From Halogranum rubrum (GTDB lineage: Archaea > Halobacteriota > Halobacteria > Halobacteriales > Haloferacaceae), in the NCBI RefSeq assembly GCF_900114455.1, contig NZ_FOTC01000001.1, forward strand, positions 955,058 through 1,019,057: 64,000 nucleotides of DNA, written 5' to 3'. This document shows, piece by piece, positions 37,878 to 46,935 of this stretch (positions are counted from its first letter, which is position 1; each line of letters starts with the position of its first letter). Made by a program: the position numbers and the translations under genes. A model generated the notes under the pieces. The model saw only the letters and a program-made list of their open reading frames with translations. It was not told the DNA's origin and did no database searches.

Positions 37878-38435
37878 TCAGTCGAGTTCTTTGACGACTC
37901 GTGCTGGGTTACCGCCGACGACGACGTTCTCCGGCACGTCCTTCGTCACGACTGCACCCGACGCGACGATCGCGTCGTCACCGACGGTGATACCGGGGTT
38001 GACGACCGCTCGCCCACCGAGCCAAACTCGACTACCGATGTCGACGGGTTCGCCGTACTCCGGCCCGGCCACCCGCGTCTCGGCGTCGAGCGGGTGCGTC
38101 GCGGTGTAGATGTGAACACCCGGTGCGAGCATACACTCGTCACCGAACGTCACCTCACACACGTCGAGAATCACGCAGTCGTAGTTCGCGTAGAACGAGT
38201 CTCCGACGTGGATGTTGTACCCGTAGTCACACCGGAACGGCGGTTCGACGTGGCAGTTCTCGCCGACGGAGCCGAAGAGTTCAGAGAGGAGTTCCTCGCG
38301 TCGGTCGTGTTCTGTCTCCGTCGTCTCGTTGTACTGCCGGGTGAGGCGTTTCGCTCGTTCTCGCTCTTCGACGAGGACGGGGTCCGATGCGTCGTAGAGG
38401 TTACCTGCGAGCATCTTCTCTTTCTCCGAGTCCAT
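37878..38435 (-). CDS. sugar O-acetyltransferase (maltose/galactoside acetyltransferase type)
   Basis: The 185-aa protein has an N-terminal helix with [17 protein letters not shown], as in Maa/LacA/NodL enzymes, and then a left-handed beta-helix of hexapeptide repeats ([40 protein letters not shown]). The catalytic His lies in [13 protein letters not shown]. It uses acetyl-CoA to acetylate sugars in the cytosol, normally as a trimer. The ATG at 38435 is used instead of a GTG four codons upstream. It is convergent with the ABC exporter gene. Confidence 0.9.
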   Translation of the reverse strand: MDSEKEKMLAGNLYDASDPVLVEERERAKRLTRQYNETTETEHDRREELLSELFGSVGENCHVEPPFRCDYGYNIHVGDSFYANYDCVILDVCEVTFGDECMLAPGVHIYTATHPLDAETRVAGPEYGEPVDIGSRVWLGGRAVVNPGITVGDDAIVASGAVVTKDVPENVVVGGNPARVVKELD

Positions 38436-38489
38436 GAATCCGCCCACACGGGGTGGTGAGATAAACTGTCGCCTACTGTGATTGCCGAG

Positions 38490-39923
38490 TTAGTTGTCGT
38501 CGCCACTACTGTAGTAGTTGGCGAGGCCGGCACCTACGACGCCGCCTGCGGCCGCCGCCGCTGCCAGCTTCTGCCACTCGGGCATCGACCCAGTACCACG
38601 CTCCAACGCTCCGTCGCCGTCGGCTGTGTCTGGGACGGTGACGATGTACGCGTGGGTCTGTCCGGCCGCTATCGATGTCGTCACCGCCGAAGAGAAGAGT
38701 TCACCGCTCGTGTCGGCGGCCACCGTCTTCAGCGTGTAGTCGGTCGGTCGTTGGCCGGTGATAGCCACGTGATACTCGCCGTCTGGGGCACCGTAGCGGT
38801 AGCGCATCGCGTGACACTCGGTCTGACGACGGTCCATGTTGTTCGACGCGATACGTGAAACTGGGTTTCCGTCAGGCCCGGAGACGGCGACGGCGACGGC
38901 GTCGCTGTCGACGGTGAACATCGTCAGCGCGAGGAGGCGCTCCCGAAGGGTTGTTTGGCTCACGTCGGATGCGAGGTGAGTGTCCGGGTCGCTCCGTGCG
39001 CGGATGATGCGGTCCCAGCGGTTGTAGACGAACTCACTGAAGCCGTCGAACGACTCGTAGCCCGGTCCACGAAAACCGGTCTTGTAGGGTTGGACTGTCG
39101 GCGTGTCGCCCGTCGTATCGACGAACAGCCTGGCCGTCCGTCGGTTGGCGCTCCGCTTGTAGAACCGTGCTTGAAAGTTCGGGTCGTAGAGGGAGAGAGA
39201 GACTCCAGTCGGCGACCGTTCGTAGTCGTAGACGAGCGCTTGATGTGCGAGTCGCGTCTTCGGGTCGTACAGGGTGATTCCCGCCGTGCCGAGTTCGTCG
39301 ACGACGGCGGTGAGGTTCGTCAGTTGCTGTTCGTAGTCGATCCACGCGGGGTTGATGAGGTTCCGTCGGCCGAACCACGAGTAGAGGCTCAGTGCCTGTG
39401 TGGTCTGATAGAGGTCTACCTCCTCGGCGACCGGCCCCGAGTCGGGGCGCTCCGTGGGTGCCTCCGGGTGACGCACGTCGCTTGCGGTATCCACGTCGAA
39501 CGGGAGAGTGTCCGGTCGCTCGAAGTACTGCTGTGCCGTGAACACCATCCCGTAACAGTGGCCGTTCGTCGCAGACAGTTGGTTCGCCGTGACGTACACC
39601 TGTTCGGCGATGGTGTTGACGAGAGTACTGGGAAGCCCACTCATCTCGACGTCGAAGACGCTCTCCAGTGGGTCTTTCCAGTCGCGTTTGATGGTCCGTC
39701 TGACTTCGCGCTCCGACACGTCTCGGTGGTCGTGGCTGGGAACGATGGGGTCCGTCGTCGCCCAGTTCCGGAAGCCGAACCCGTGGACGGCGGGGTCGAA
39801 CACCCGTGACTGCTGTCGGTTCGACGTGGCCCTCGCCCGCCCGACTGCCGAGAGGCCGGTCGGAACCAGTGACAACGAGGTGACTCGGCGGAGGAACCGG
39901 CGCCGAGTCGGACGAGGTGACAT
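38490..39923 (-). CDS. Tat-exported protein with papain-like Cys/His/Asp pattern
   Basis: The 477-aa product opens with a Tat-like signal (PTRRRFLRRVTSLSLV). The mature part has NGHCYGM with Cys123 at the start of a helix, a later LAHQALVYDY with His227, and a LYDPNF with Asp247, the order and spacing of a papain-like cysteine peptidase or transpeptidase. Residues after about 330 form a beta-rich domain, and the C-terminus has a short Ala/Gly helix (KLAAAAAAGGVVGAGLA) that may anchor it. I do not recognise the family; the protease assignment is an inference from the three motifs. Confidence 0.6.
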   Translation of the reverse strand: MSPRPTRRRFLRRVTSLSLVPTGLSAVGRARATSNRQQSRVFDPAVHGFGFRNWATTDPIVPSHDHRDVSEREVRRTIKRDWKDPLESVFDVEMSGLPSTLVNTIAEQVYVTANQLSATNGHCYGMVFTAQQYFERPDTLPFDVDTASDVRHPEAPTERPDSGPVAEEVDLYQTTQALSLYSWFGRRNLINPAWIDYEQQLTNLTAVVDELGTAGITLYDPKTRLAHQALVYDYERSPTGVSLSLYDPNFQARFYKRSANRRTARLFVDTTGDTPTVQPYKTGFRGPGYESFDGFSEFVYNRWDRIIRARSDPDTHLASDVSQTTLRERLLALTMFTVDSDAVAVAVSGPDGNPVSRIASNNMDRRQTECHAMRYRYGAPDGEYHVAITGQRPTDYTLKTVAADTSGELFSSAVTTSIAAGQTHAYIVTVPDTADGDGALERGTGSMPEWQKLAAAAAAGGVVGAGLANYYSSGDDN

Positions 39924-40001
39924 CGTTACGTTATCCAAGCGGTTCTCCTATGTAAACGTCACCCAACAATTCAATCAACAAATACGATATGTTCGGTAGC
40001 G

Positions 40002-40676
40002 TTATCGGGGCTGTCCACCGTTTGACTCGTTAGTAGCTTCGAGGTATTTCTGGAGAAGTGACGGGAAATCTCTCCCTTTCAGATACCGCAGGCCGAAGTC
40101 CTCGGCCCAGGCGATGATGCCGGTGTCTTCGGTGACGACGCCGGCGTCCAGTTCGCGGGCGAGGATGAGCAGGTCGAAGTCCTCGCGAGAGTCGAGGACG
40201 CCACGGCGGAGTGTCGAGCGGTACTCCTGTCTGAGATCGGAGATGACCTTGTCTATCTCCGTCATGTGTTCGTGTTCGTCGAGCGGTTTGCCTTGCGACC
40301 CTTCGACTTTTCTGACTGCTTTCTCCGAGACTCTGAGTCCGCGGTTGACTCGGTCGCTCATCTCGTCGATGAAGCGAAAGACGATTTCGGCGGGAATCGT
40401 GACTTCGAACCGGTCGGGGTTCTTCTTGATGACCCACGTGTTGAGCTTCGCGAACAGTTCCTCGTCGACGTTGCGGTCGGCGAGCATCTCCGTGAGTTCC
40501 TCGTACACCGACGGCGGGATGTAACAGGAGATGTTGAGTTCGAGTTTCGCTCGGGCGACGAGGTCCAAGAGTCGGTCGACGGCGGCCGCCAAATCCTCGT
40601 CGTCCTCGCGAATCTCCTCCGTGATGAACACGGAGGTGTCGAGGACGAACCGTTGCTTCAGTGGGTGCTCGACCAT
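40002..40676 (-). CDS. RNA ligase partner protein (PIN domain)
   Basis: The 224-aa protein belongs to the archaeal RNA ligase partner family, a PIN-fold nuclease-like group. Acidic residues expected for metal binding appear in FVLDTSVF (Asp13) and near the end in [20 protein letters not shown] followed by [14 protein letters not shown]. It starts at the ATG at 40676, and a longer frame runs into the shared promoter region. It is divergent from the RNA ligase gene at 40800 across 123 bp, so the two are probably regulated together. Whether it cuts RNA for the ligase to rejoin is not known. Confidence 0.85.
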   Translation of the reverse strand: MVEHPLKQRFVLDTSVFITEEIREDDEDLAAAVDRLLDLVARAKLELNISCYIPPSVYEELTEMLADRNVDEELFAKLNTWVIKKNPDRFEVTIPAEIVFRFIDEMSDRVNRGLRVSEKAVRKVEGSQGKPLDEHEHMTEIDKVISDLRQEYRSTLRRGVLDSREDFDLLILARELDAGVVTEDTGIIAWAEDFGLRYLKGRDFPSLLQKYLEATNESNGGQPR

Positions 40677-40770
40677 TGTGAGGTCTTTGTGCCGCGTTGA
40701 CAAAGCGTTCTCGCCTACGGAGTGACGACGCTCCGCGAGAATCACGCCGCAGCGACGTTCGAGCGAACGC

Positions 40771-40776
40771 TTAATT
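40771..40776 (+). promoter_or_regulatory. TATA-like box of the RNA ligase gene
   Basis: TTAATT is centred 26.5 nt upstream of the ATG at 40800, as expected for a leaderless mRNA, and it decides this start over an earlier in-frame codon at 40722. Confidence 0.5.
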
Positions 40777-40799
40777 CGATTGCTATGCTCTCTCATATC

Positions 40800-41909
40800 A
40801 TGGAGAACCACGAGTTACTTGGCGTGGCTCCCGCCGCGGCCGACGACGTCCTCGAACACTTCGAGCGAGCGACCTACGGGAATCGAACGTACCTCCATCT
40901 GACGGACACCAGACACGGTATCGAGCGTGGGACGGTCCTGTTCGGTGAGACGGTGGTCCGCGGCTTCCCGAAGATTTCGCGAACACTCGTGCTCGACCCC
41001 GGTATCTCGCAGTTCTTCGACGGGCCGTTCGTCGTCGAGGAGAAACTCAACGGGTACAACGTCCGCATCGCCCGACTCGACGGCGAGGTGTTGGCCTTCA
41101 CGCGCAGCGGCTACGTCTGTCCCTTCACCACCCACACCGTCTCCGAGCGTCTCGACCTCGACCCCTTCTTCGACGACCATCCCGAGTCGATGCTCTGCGG
41201 CGAGATGATCGGTCCGGAGAGTCCCTACACCGACCACGACTACCCGGCAGTCGACTCACTCGACGTCTCCATCTTCGACGTTCGACACCGACGGACGGGA
41301 AACCCGCTGCTCGTGGACCGTCGGCGACGGCTCTGTGACGCCTACGGCTTCCCGCAGGCGACGTCCTTCGGTGTCTTCGACCCTGAGACAGCCGTACCAG
41401 AACTTCGGCGCATCGTCGAGGAACTCGGGAACGAGGACCGTGAGGGCGTCGTGATGAAGTCTCTCGACGGTCGGAGACAGTTGAAGTACACAACGTCTGC
41501 GGCCAATCAGGGGTCGCTCGCCTACGCCTTCGCCGTCCCCTTCGACTACGGGCCCGACTTTCTCTTTCCGCGTATCATGCGCGAGGCGTTTCAGTCGGTC
41601 GAGTTCGGCGAGAGCGACGCGGCGGCCCGCGAGCGAGCACGGTCGCTCGGTGAGGCGATTCTCCTCCCCGCAATCGGTGCCGTTCGGGAGGTGAGAGAGG
41701 AGGGATCGACCGGCGAGGAACACACCGTTCGTGGGTCACCCGAGGCTATCGACGCGCTGTTCGCGCATCTCGACCGGATGAAGTTGCGGACGACGATTCG
41801 GCGCGACGAGACGGTCGACGGAGAACGCGTCGTCACGTTCCTGAAGCACTCGGCGGCGACGACAGATTCGGTCAAGAGCTACCTCGCGGGCCAGACGTTC
41901 GACGCGTAG
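40800..41909 (+). CDS. ATP-dependent RNA ligase, archaeal Rnl3 type
   Basis: The 369-aa enzyme seals RNA 5'-phosphate and 3'-OH ends through an adenylated lysine. Motif I is KLNGYN with Lys82, motif III lies in MLCGEMIGP, motif IV in EGVVMKSL and motif V in QLKYTTS. The C-terminal third (about 260-369) matches the dimerisation region of the Methanothermobacter and Pyrococcus-type enzymes, which can circularise RNA in vitro. The divergent PIN-domain partner gene is its usual genomic neighbour. The in vivo substrate is unknown. Confidence 0.9.
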   Translation: MENHELLGVAPAAADDVLEHFERATYGNRTYLHLTDTRHGIERGTVLFGETVVRGFPKISRTLVLDPGISQFFDGPFVVEEKLNGYNVRIARLDGEVLAFTRSGYVCPFTTHTVSERLDLDPFFDDHPESMLCGEMIGPESPYTDHDYPAVDSLDVSIFDVRHRRTGNPLLVDRRRRLCDAYGFPQATSFGVFDPETAVPELRRIVEELGNEDREGVVMKSLDGRRQLKYTTSAANQGSLAYAFAVPFDYGPDFLFPRIMREAFQSVEFGESDAAARERARSLGEAILLPAIGAVREVREEGSTGEEHTVRGSPEAIDALFAHLDRMKLRTTIRRDETVDGERVVTFLKHSAATTDSVKSYLAGQTFDA

Positions 41910-41914
41910 ACAAC

Positions 41915-43246
41915 TCACTCGGTCTCGCCGGACTCTTCTCGGTCGTCGACTCGCCGATTGACGTCGAGGTGGTAGTGTGTGAGGATGTCGCGACCGAGGA
42001 GTACTGGATGTGTCATGTGTCCGCGGTCGACGACGTTCGCCGCGACGGTGTGTTGCGTTCCGCCGATACCGACGACGACGTCGACGACGGGGCGACTTTG
42101 CCCACTCTTGACACTGCCCGAACGGACGCGACGCGCGGTGTGAATCGGCCCGGCGCCGATTTCGGCGGCCAGTCGGATGTCGATACTCGTCCGTTCGGCA
42201 CCCGTGTCGGCCTTTCCGACGACCGTCTCGGTGCCCGTCGTCCCGCTGACGACGACTCGCTCGGTGAGACCGATGACGACCGGGTCGTCGGAGACGTACG
42301 AGAGCGGCGTCGGTGCGCAGGCCGGTTCCGAGTCGTCCAGTGTCGCCGCCAAGTCTCGAACTCGCTCCTCGTCGACAGTGCCACCCGCTCGTTCGATAGC
42401 GAGACGAGCGATGTACGGGGCCGGACTCGTCCCCGTCGCTCGATAGAGGCCTCTGAACCCGGCCGTCGGGTTGACTTCGAGGACGTACCACCCGTCGTCG
42501 CCCTCGATGAGGTCGACGCCCGCGTAGTCGAGTCCCATCGCCGCCGTCGCGTCGCGGGCGAGTGTGAGCAGGTCGGGTGTCACTTCGTCGCTCGCGTCTT
42601 CGACGGTACCGCCGAGAGCGACGTTGGTTCGCCAGTCGCCTTCCGGCGCGTACCGAAACATCGACCCGATAACCTCGTCGCCGACGACGTACACGCGGAG
42701 GTCACGTGGCTGCTCCGGCGTCTCGACGAACGCTTGGAGGAAGGCACGGTTGGTTCCGACTTTTCCCGTGAACGACTCCTGTTCGTCGACGCACCACGTT
42801 CCACGTCCGTTGGTGCCGACGGCCGTCTTGTAGACGGCGCTCGGACCGAACAACGGGCGGAACTCCGAGAGGAGGTCCCCGCTGAGTGCGAACACCGTCT
42901 CGGGGGTTCTGATGCCCGCTCGCGCCAAGACGGCGGCCGCGGCCGTCTTGTGGGCCGCTCGACTCGTCGCGTCTGGGCTGTTGAGCATCGGCCGAACGGC
43001 GTGGAGGGTGAGCGCGATACCGTGGTCTTCGAGCGGGTGGTCCGTCTTCGACAGGAGGAGGCGGTTGACGACGACGTCGACGTCCGGACGCAGGTGGACG
43101 CCGTCGTCGGCGAAGTGGACGACGGTGTTCTCCTCGCGTAGCCACTCGGGGACGTGACCGAGTGCGTCGACAGCGTTGAGGATGGCCTTCGTCTCCTTGC
43201 TGTTGTGCAGACTCAACACCCCCACCCGAACGCGACTCTGTCCCAT
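41915..43246 (-). CDS. RimK-type ATP-grasp ligase fused to a retropepsin-like Zn-protease domain
   Basis: In this 443-aa protein residues about 1-300 are a RimK/MptN-like ATP-grasp ligase (AVYKTAVGTNGRGTWCV, RVYVVGDEVIGSMFRY, VDLIEGDDGWYVLEVNP), which joins amino acids such as Glu to a carboxylate acceptor. Residues about 320-443 carry KADTGAERTS (Asp347) and VLLGRDIL, the signature of RimB-like ATP-dependent zinc proteases with a retropepsin fold. The fusion suggests that one protein both adds and removes glutamyl-type modifications. It overlaps no neighbour and is convergent with the RNA ligase gene, 5 bp apart. Confidence 0.87.
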   Translation of the reverse strand: MGQSRVRVGVLSLHNSKETKAILNAVDALGHVPEWLREENTVVHFADDGVHLRPDVDVVVNRLLLSKTDHPLEDHGIALTLHAVRPMLNSPDATSRAAHKTAAAAVLARAGIRTPETVFALSGDLLSEFRPLFGPSAVYKTAVGTNGRGTWCVDEQESFTGKVGTNRAFLQAFVETPEQPRDLRVYVVGDEVIGSMFRYAPEGDWRTNVALGGTVEDASDEVTPDLLTLARDATAAMGLDYAGVDLIEGDDGWYVLEVNPTAGFRGLYRATGTSPAPYIARLAIERAGGTVDEERVRDLAATLDDSEPACAPTPLSYVSDDPVVIGLTERVVVSGTTGTETVVGKADTGAERTSIDIRLAAEIGAGPIHTARRVRSGSVKSGQSRPVVDVVVGIGGTQHTVAANVVDRGHMTHPVLLGRDILTHYHLDVNRRVDDREESGETE

Positions 43247-43297
43247 CCGGAAACGTAGTCGACGAGTGAGCGAAAGGGTGTCGCCCCGCGAACTACC

Positions 43298-43654
43298 TCA
43301 CGAACTCTCGTCTGCTCGGTGGCGAGTGTCTTCGACGATGCCGACGAGTTCGTCGGTGCCGTGGTATCCGAACAGTTGCTCGACGACTTCGCCCTCGCGA
43401 TAGAACACCAGTGTCGGGACGCCCTGCATCTCCAGTTCGTCGACGAGGTCGAGCGTGTGCGAGGCGTTTATCATCGCGACTGTCACGTCGGTCACACGGG
43501 CGACGTTGCCGAGAATGGGCTCTTGCATCTTGCACTTACCACAGCCGTCGGTGTAGAACTCGACGAGGAGGTGGTCGTGTTCGTCGATAGCGTCGTCGAG
43601 AGCGGTACGGTCGGCGAGGCGGAGGGGCTTGGTCCCGAGTTCGGCGTCGGTCAT
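43298..43654 (-). CDS. thioredoxin-family protein (CGKC)
   Basis: The 118-aa protein has the thioredoxin fold with active site CGKC in FYTDGCGKCKMQEPI and the cis-Pro loop GVPTLVFYREGEVV. CGKC differs from the usual CGPC and alters redox potential. No signal peptide is present, so it should act on cytosolic disulfides or persulfides. The start at 43654 is used, though an in-frame ATG at 43702 exists. It heads the sulfur region together with a second thioredoxin 108 bp upstream on the same strand. Confidence 0.85.
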   Translation of the reverse strand: MTDAELGTKPLRLADRTALDDAIDEHDHLLVEFYTDGCGKCKMQEPILGNVARVTDVTVAMINASHTLDLVDELEMQGVPTLVFYREGEVVEQLFGYHGTDELVGIVEDTRHRADESS

Positions 43655-43762
43655 ACTGTCTGCTACTGTCGGCGACGAGTTAGCTGTTGATGGGTTGTGC
43701 ATCGGAGTACCACAATCGTGCTGTTACTGTCGACGGACCGTCGAGAGGCCCGTGTGTCGGTT

Positions 43763-44107
43763 CTACGCGTACTGGTCGATGAGACTGGCATACTCGTCGG
43801 CCTGGTGGACGCCGACGAGCGACTCTCGTGGTTCGCCGTCTGCATAGAGTACCGTCGTCGGAATCCCTCGGACCCCGTGCTGTGCGGCGAGCTGCTGGAA
43901 CCGGTCGGAGTCGACCTTCAGTACGGTGGCCGGCGTCTCCTGTGCGACCGTCTCCAGAATCGGTTCGAACATCTGACACGGGCCGCACCAGTCGGCGTAG
44001 AAGTCCACGAGGACGACGCCGTGTTCGGTGACGACCGTCGAGAAATCGTCGGCAGTCTCTAGCGTGAGCGGCCGTGTCGTGGTCTGCGTCGCTTGTTCGT
44101 CTGTCAT
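43763..44107 (-). CDS. thioredoxin (WCGPC)
   Basis: The 114-aa protein has the classical active site WCGPC in VDFYADWCGPCQMFEP and the cis-Pro in GIPTTVLYADGEPR. It reduces protein disulfides and may release sulfur from persulfide carriers. The minus-strand TATA box (plus-strand ATATAA at 44131-44136) is centred 26.5 nt upstream of the ATG at 44107 and predicts a leaderless transcript. A GTGTGC/GCACAC pair (44142-44147 and 44165-44170) lies just upstream of the box, resembling motifs at other promoters in this locus. Confidence 0.92.
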   Translation of the reverse strand: MTDEQATQTTTRPLTLETADDFSTVVTEHGVVLVDFYADWCGPCQMFEPILETVAQETPATVLKVDSDRFQQLAAQHGVRGIPTTVLYADGEPRESLVGVHQADEYASLIDQYA

Positions 44108-44141
44108 CGAGACTAGTAGGTGCGCCGTAGATATAACTGTT

Positions 44142-44170
44142 GTGTGCAGTTTGCCCACTATTACGCACAC
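44142..44170. promoter_or_regulatory. inverted GTGTGC/GCACAC motif upstream of thioredoxin
   Basis: GTGTGC (44142-44147) and GCACAC (44165-44170) are inverted arms 17 nt apart, next to the TATA box. The left arm extends to TTGTGTGC and matches half-sites near the TrmB-like regulator genes. Confidence 0.4.
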
Positions 44171-44192
44171 GTGGATAGACGAGGCGACTCGC

Positions 44193-45458
44193 TCAGTCGA
44201 GTCGGTCGGCGAACGCGTACGGGAGTGCGGTGTAGACGAAGGCGTTCCCGGTCAGGGCGTCGACAGTGGTGTACTCGTCGACGGCGTGGGCGGTGTCGGT
44301 GCCGAGTGCAAACTCGATTGTCGGGATACCGACCTCTCTGAGTCGTTTGGCGTCTCCACCGCCGGTTGCACTCCGTCTGTAGACTCGTTCGCCGGTGACC
44401 TCACGTGCGAGAGACGTCGTCGCCGCCACGACGGGACTCTCCGGGTCGACGGCGGTTCCGAGACTCCAGCGGCTCTCGGTGACGACGACGTCGTCGAACG
44501 TCGTCAGATGGCTGTAAATCGCTTCGAGAACGGTTCGCGTGTCGACGCCGGGCGAGACGCGGATGTCGATACGTGCTCGCGCCCGTTCGGGGACGCTGTT
44601 TATCGCCTCACCGCCTTCGAACGTCCCGAGGTTGAGCGTCGGATACTCGAACACGACTCGGGCCGCCTGCTCACCCATGCGAGGCGCGTAGTAGTCCACC
44701 GACTCCTCGATGGTCGCTCGGACCTCGTCGTCGACGTCGAGCGGTCGCTCGCCGAGTCGGTCACGGAGCGCCGTCACGGCCTCGTACAGTCGGTCGATTG
44801 CGTTCGTCCCGAGCATCGGTCGCGACCCGTGCGCCGCCGTCCCTCTCGCTTCGAGGGTCAACCAGATACTGCCGCGGTCTGCGACGGTGACGGAGTGCCG
44901 ACCTGCTTCGCACGTCGTCTCACCGATGACGCAGGCGTCGGCGGTGAGATAGTCGCCGTCGACGAGTGCAGGGAGACCGACACTACCGCCCGTCTCTTCG
45001 TCGCTGACGACGGCGAACGCCAGCGACACGGGCGGGGTCGTGTCCGTCTCGGCGTACGCCAGGGCGGCGACGAACATTGCTGCCAGCGGCCCCTTCATGT
45101 CCGTCGCGCCGCGCCCGTAGAGTCGGTCTCCGACGCGTTCTCCGAGCGGTTCGTACGTCCAGTTCGTCGCGTCGAACGGGACGGTGTCGACGTGGCCGAC
45201 GTACAACAGCGTGCGTTCGGACGCCCCGGGGAGCGTCGCGACGAGGTTCGGTTTTGCAGCGTCGACAGCGACCCGCGCTGTCTCGAACCCGGCGGCGTCG
45301 AACGACTGCGCGAACCACGAGATCAGGTCGGCGGTCTCGCCGGGGGGGTTCTGTGTGTCGAACCCGAGGAGGTCCAGCGTCGTCTCGACGAGTCTCTCGC
45401 GGTTGTCGTCGAGATACCGACCGAGGTGAGACGGAAGCGACGACACGACCGTCCTCAC
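44193..45458 (-). CDS. M20-family metallopeptidase (ArgE/DapE type)
   Basis: The 421-aa protein has the dinuclear-zinc motifs GHVDTVPF, GRGATDMKG and SDEETGG, and a dimerisation insert with TAAHGSRPMLG. Members remove acyl groups or split dipeptides (acetylornithine, succinyl-diaminopimelate, aminoacyl histidine); specificity is not readable here. A GTG at 45458 overlaps the stop of the TrmB-like regulator gene as GTGA, so the two are co-translated. This link to the regulator is unexpected and suggests the peptidase may work on a sulfur-containing dipeptide or acyl-cysteine, which is inference only. Confidence 0.85.
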   Translation of the reverse strand: MRTVVSSLPSHLGRYLDDNRERLVETTLDLLGFDTQNPPGETADLISWFAQSFDAAGFETARVAVDAAKPNLVATLPGASERTLLYVGHVDTVPFDATNWTYEPLGERVGDRLYGRGATDMKGPLAAMFVAALAYAETDTTPPVSLAFAVVSDEETGGSVGLPALVDGDYLTADACVIGETTCEAGRHSVTVADRGSIWLTLEARGTAAHGSRPMLGTNAIDRLYEAVTALRDRLGERPLDVDDEVRATIEESVDYYAPRMGEQAARVVFEYPTLNLGTFEGGEAINSVPERARARIDIRVSPGVDTRTVLEAIYSHLTTFDDVVVTESRWSLGTAVDPESPVVAATTSLAREVTGERVYRRSATGGGDAKRLREVGIPTIEFALGTDTAHAVDEYTTVDALTGNAFVYTALPYAFADRLD

Positions 45459-45859
45459 TCGTCCGCCGCCGGGTCCCCGGCGTGGTCGTTCGCGTACGTC
45501 TCGCGGAACTCGTAGACGAGGTGCCCCATCTCCGCGTACCAGTCGTTGAGCGCCCGCTGTAGGTCGTCGGCGATTCCCGCTGAGTCGGCCACCTGATAGA
45601 CGTGGCAGTAGCCACCCGTCTCGTAGGACTGTTGTTCCTTCTCGACGAGTCCACGCTGACAGAGTCGCTGTACTGCACGATACGTCGTCGACCGCTCCCG
45701 GTCGACGGCGGCCGCGAGTTCGTCGACAGTCGTCGGACGCGCCGCTTCGACGAGCGTCCGGAAGCACCGACGTTCGAGGTTACCGAGTCCGTGGATGCAC
45801 TCCAACAACCCCTCGCACTCCATCTCCTGTCGGAGGTAATCGCGCATCGAGTTCGCCAT
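45455..45859 (-). CDS. TrmB-like HTH regulator with conserved cysteines (copy 1)
   Basis: The 134-aa protein has a winged-helix domain (TVDELAAAVDRERSTTYRAV, then QRLCQRGLVEKE) and a C-terminal helix resembling dimerising coiled coils (ADDLQRALNDWYAEMGHLVY). It is clearly paralogous to the 47325-47735 gene. Both have Cys15, Cys21 and Cys32 at the same positions, upstream of the HTH, which could sense persulfide, thiol state or metal. A TATA box (plus strand 45882-45887) is centred 25.5 nt from the ATG, and a GTGTAC-N5-GTACAC palindrome abuts it, suggesting autoregulation. Confidence 0.85.
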   Translation of the reverse strand: MANSMRDYLRQEMECEGLLECIHGLGNLERRCFRTLVEAARPTTVDELAAAVDRERSTTYRAVQRLCQRGLVEKEQQSYETGGYCHVYQVADSAGIADDLQRALNDWYAEMGHLVYEFRETYANDHAGDPAADE

Positions 45860-45888
45860 ACTCTCTGTTGGACCCCAACCGCCAAAAT

Positions 45889-45907
45889 AGTTGTGTACTA
45901 CTTGTAC
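45889..45907. promoter_or_regulatory. palindromic operator upstream of the regulator gene
   Basis: GTGTAC (45891-45896) and GTACAC (45902-45907) are perfect 6-bp arms with a 5-bp spacer; the left arm extends to TTGTGTAC. The site overlaps the BRE position next to the TATA box at 45882-45887, where a bound regulator could block or recruit the transcription factors. Confidence 0.6.
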
Positions 45908-45928
45908 ACTTTATGCAATACTAATGCC

Positions 45929-46933
45929 CTACGCAGACGACTGCTGCTGTTCGACGCGTCGGTGGCGGAGTTCGCGGACGCTGTTGTAGACGACAGCGCC
46001 GCTGACGAGCACCGCCGACCCGACGATGATGACGAGACTCACCGTGTTCAGCACGTCCAGACCGTAGTTGTTTCCCACCTGCCGGACGGCGACGGCGACT
46101 GCCCCGCCCACCAGCATCAGACCGAAGTAAATCTTGATACCGTCCTCGTCGACGAGACTGGTCGCGGCAGTCCCAATACGCGCACCGAGTGCGCTCCCAG
46201 CGAGGAGCGGTGCGACGATGCTCAGGTCGACACCACCCGACTGGGCGTACAGGAAACTCCCGACGCCGCCCGAGATGGTAATCTGGAGGATATCGGTACC
46301 GACAGCGACGGCTGCTGGAACACCGAACCCGTACATCATCGCGGGCATCAAGAGGAACCCGCCGCCGACGCCCAGGAACCCGGCGAGGACGCCCACGACG
46401 AGGCCAACGGTCAGAATCACCCACAGCGACACCGACGGCGCACCCATCAGCGACACCATCGGCGGGAGACGAATCCCGCTGAACAGTCCGGGTGACTCCT
46501 CGTCGTCTGCGGCGTCGGCGTCCTCGTCGTCGGACGACCCTCGAGAGTCGTAGACGACGAACGCTCCGACCAATCCCAGCAGTCCAACGTAGGCAACGGA
46601 GATGACCGTATCCGCGAGTCCCATCGATTCGAGCGTCAGGACCACTGTCTTTCCCGCCTCGATGCCGGCGGTCACGCTGACGGTCATCAACGCGGCGAGT
46701 TTGTAGTCGACCTGTCCGAGTGAGCGGTGCCGAAGGGCACCGATGACGGACGTCCCGAACACGAACGCGAGACCGCTTCCAACGGCCACGCGCGTGGGGT
46801 ATCCCATCACGATGAGTGCGGGCGTGACGAGGAAACTGCCACCCATTCCGAAGAACCCGAACAGGATGCCGATGAGTACCCCGAACCCGACGAAGAGAAC
46901 GAGGAGGGCCAGACCGATTCCGAGGACTTCCAC
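45929..46933 (-). CDS. TauE/SafE-family sulfite/organosulfonate exporter
   Basis: The 334-aa membrane protein has eight or nine helices with the repeated TauE/SafE pattern GFFGMGGSFLVTPALIVMGY and GFLGVGGGFLLMPAMMYGFG. The family moves sulfite, sulfoacetate or related anions across the membrane. A GTG at 46933 follows the stop of the 49-aa DUF7512-like gene by 2 nt, so the two form one transcript. In the context of rhodanese and sulfur-carrier genes, export of sulfite formed by sulfane oxidation is the likely job. Confidence 0.88.
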   Translation of the reverse strand: MEVLGIGLALLVLFVGFGVLIGILFGFFGMGGSFLVTPALIVMGYPTRVAVGSGLAFVFGTSVIGALRHRSLGQVDYKLAALMTVSVTAGIEAGKTVVLTLESMGLADTVISVAYVGLLGLVGAFVVYDSRGSSDDEDADAADDEESPGLFSGIRLPPMVSLMGAPSVSLWVILTVGLVVGVLAGFLGVGGGFLLMPAMMYGFGVPAAVAVGTDILQITISGGVGSFLYAQSGGVDLSIVAPLLAGSALGARIGTAATSLVDEDGIKIYFGLMLVGGAVAVAVRQVGNNYGLDVLNTVSLVIIVGSAVLVSGAVVYNSVRELRHRRVEQQQSSA

Positions 46934-46935
46934 GA

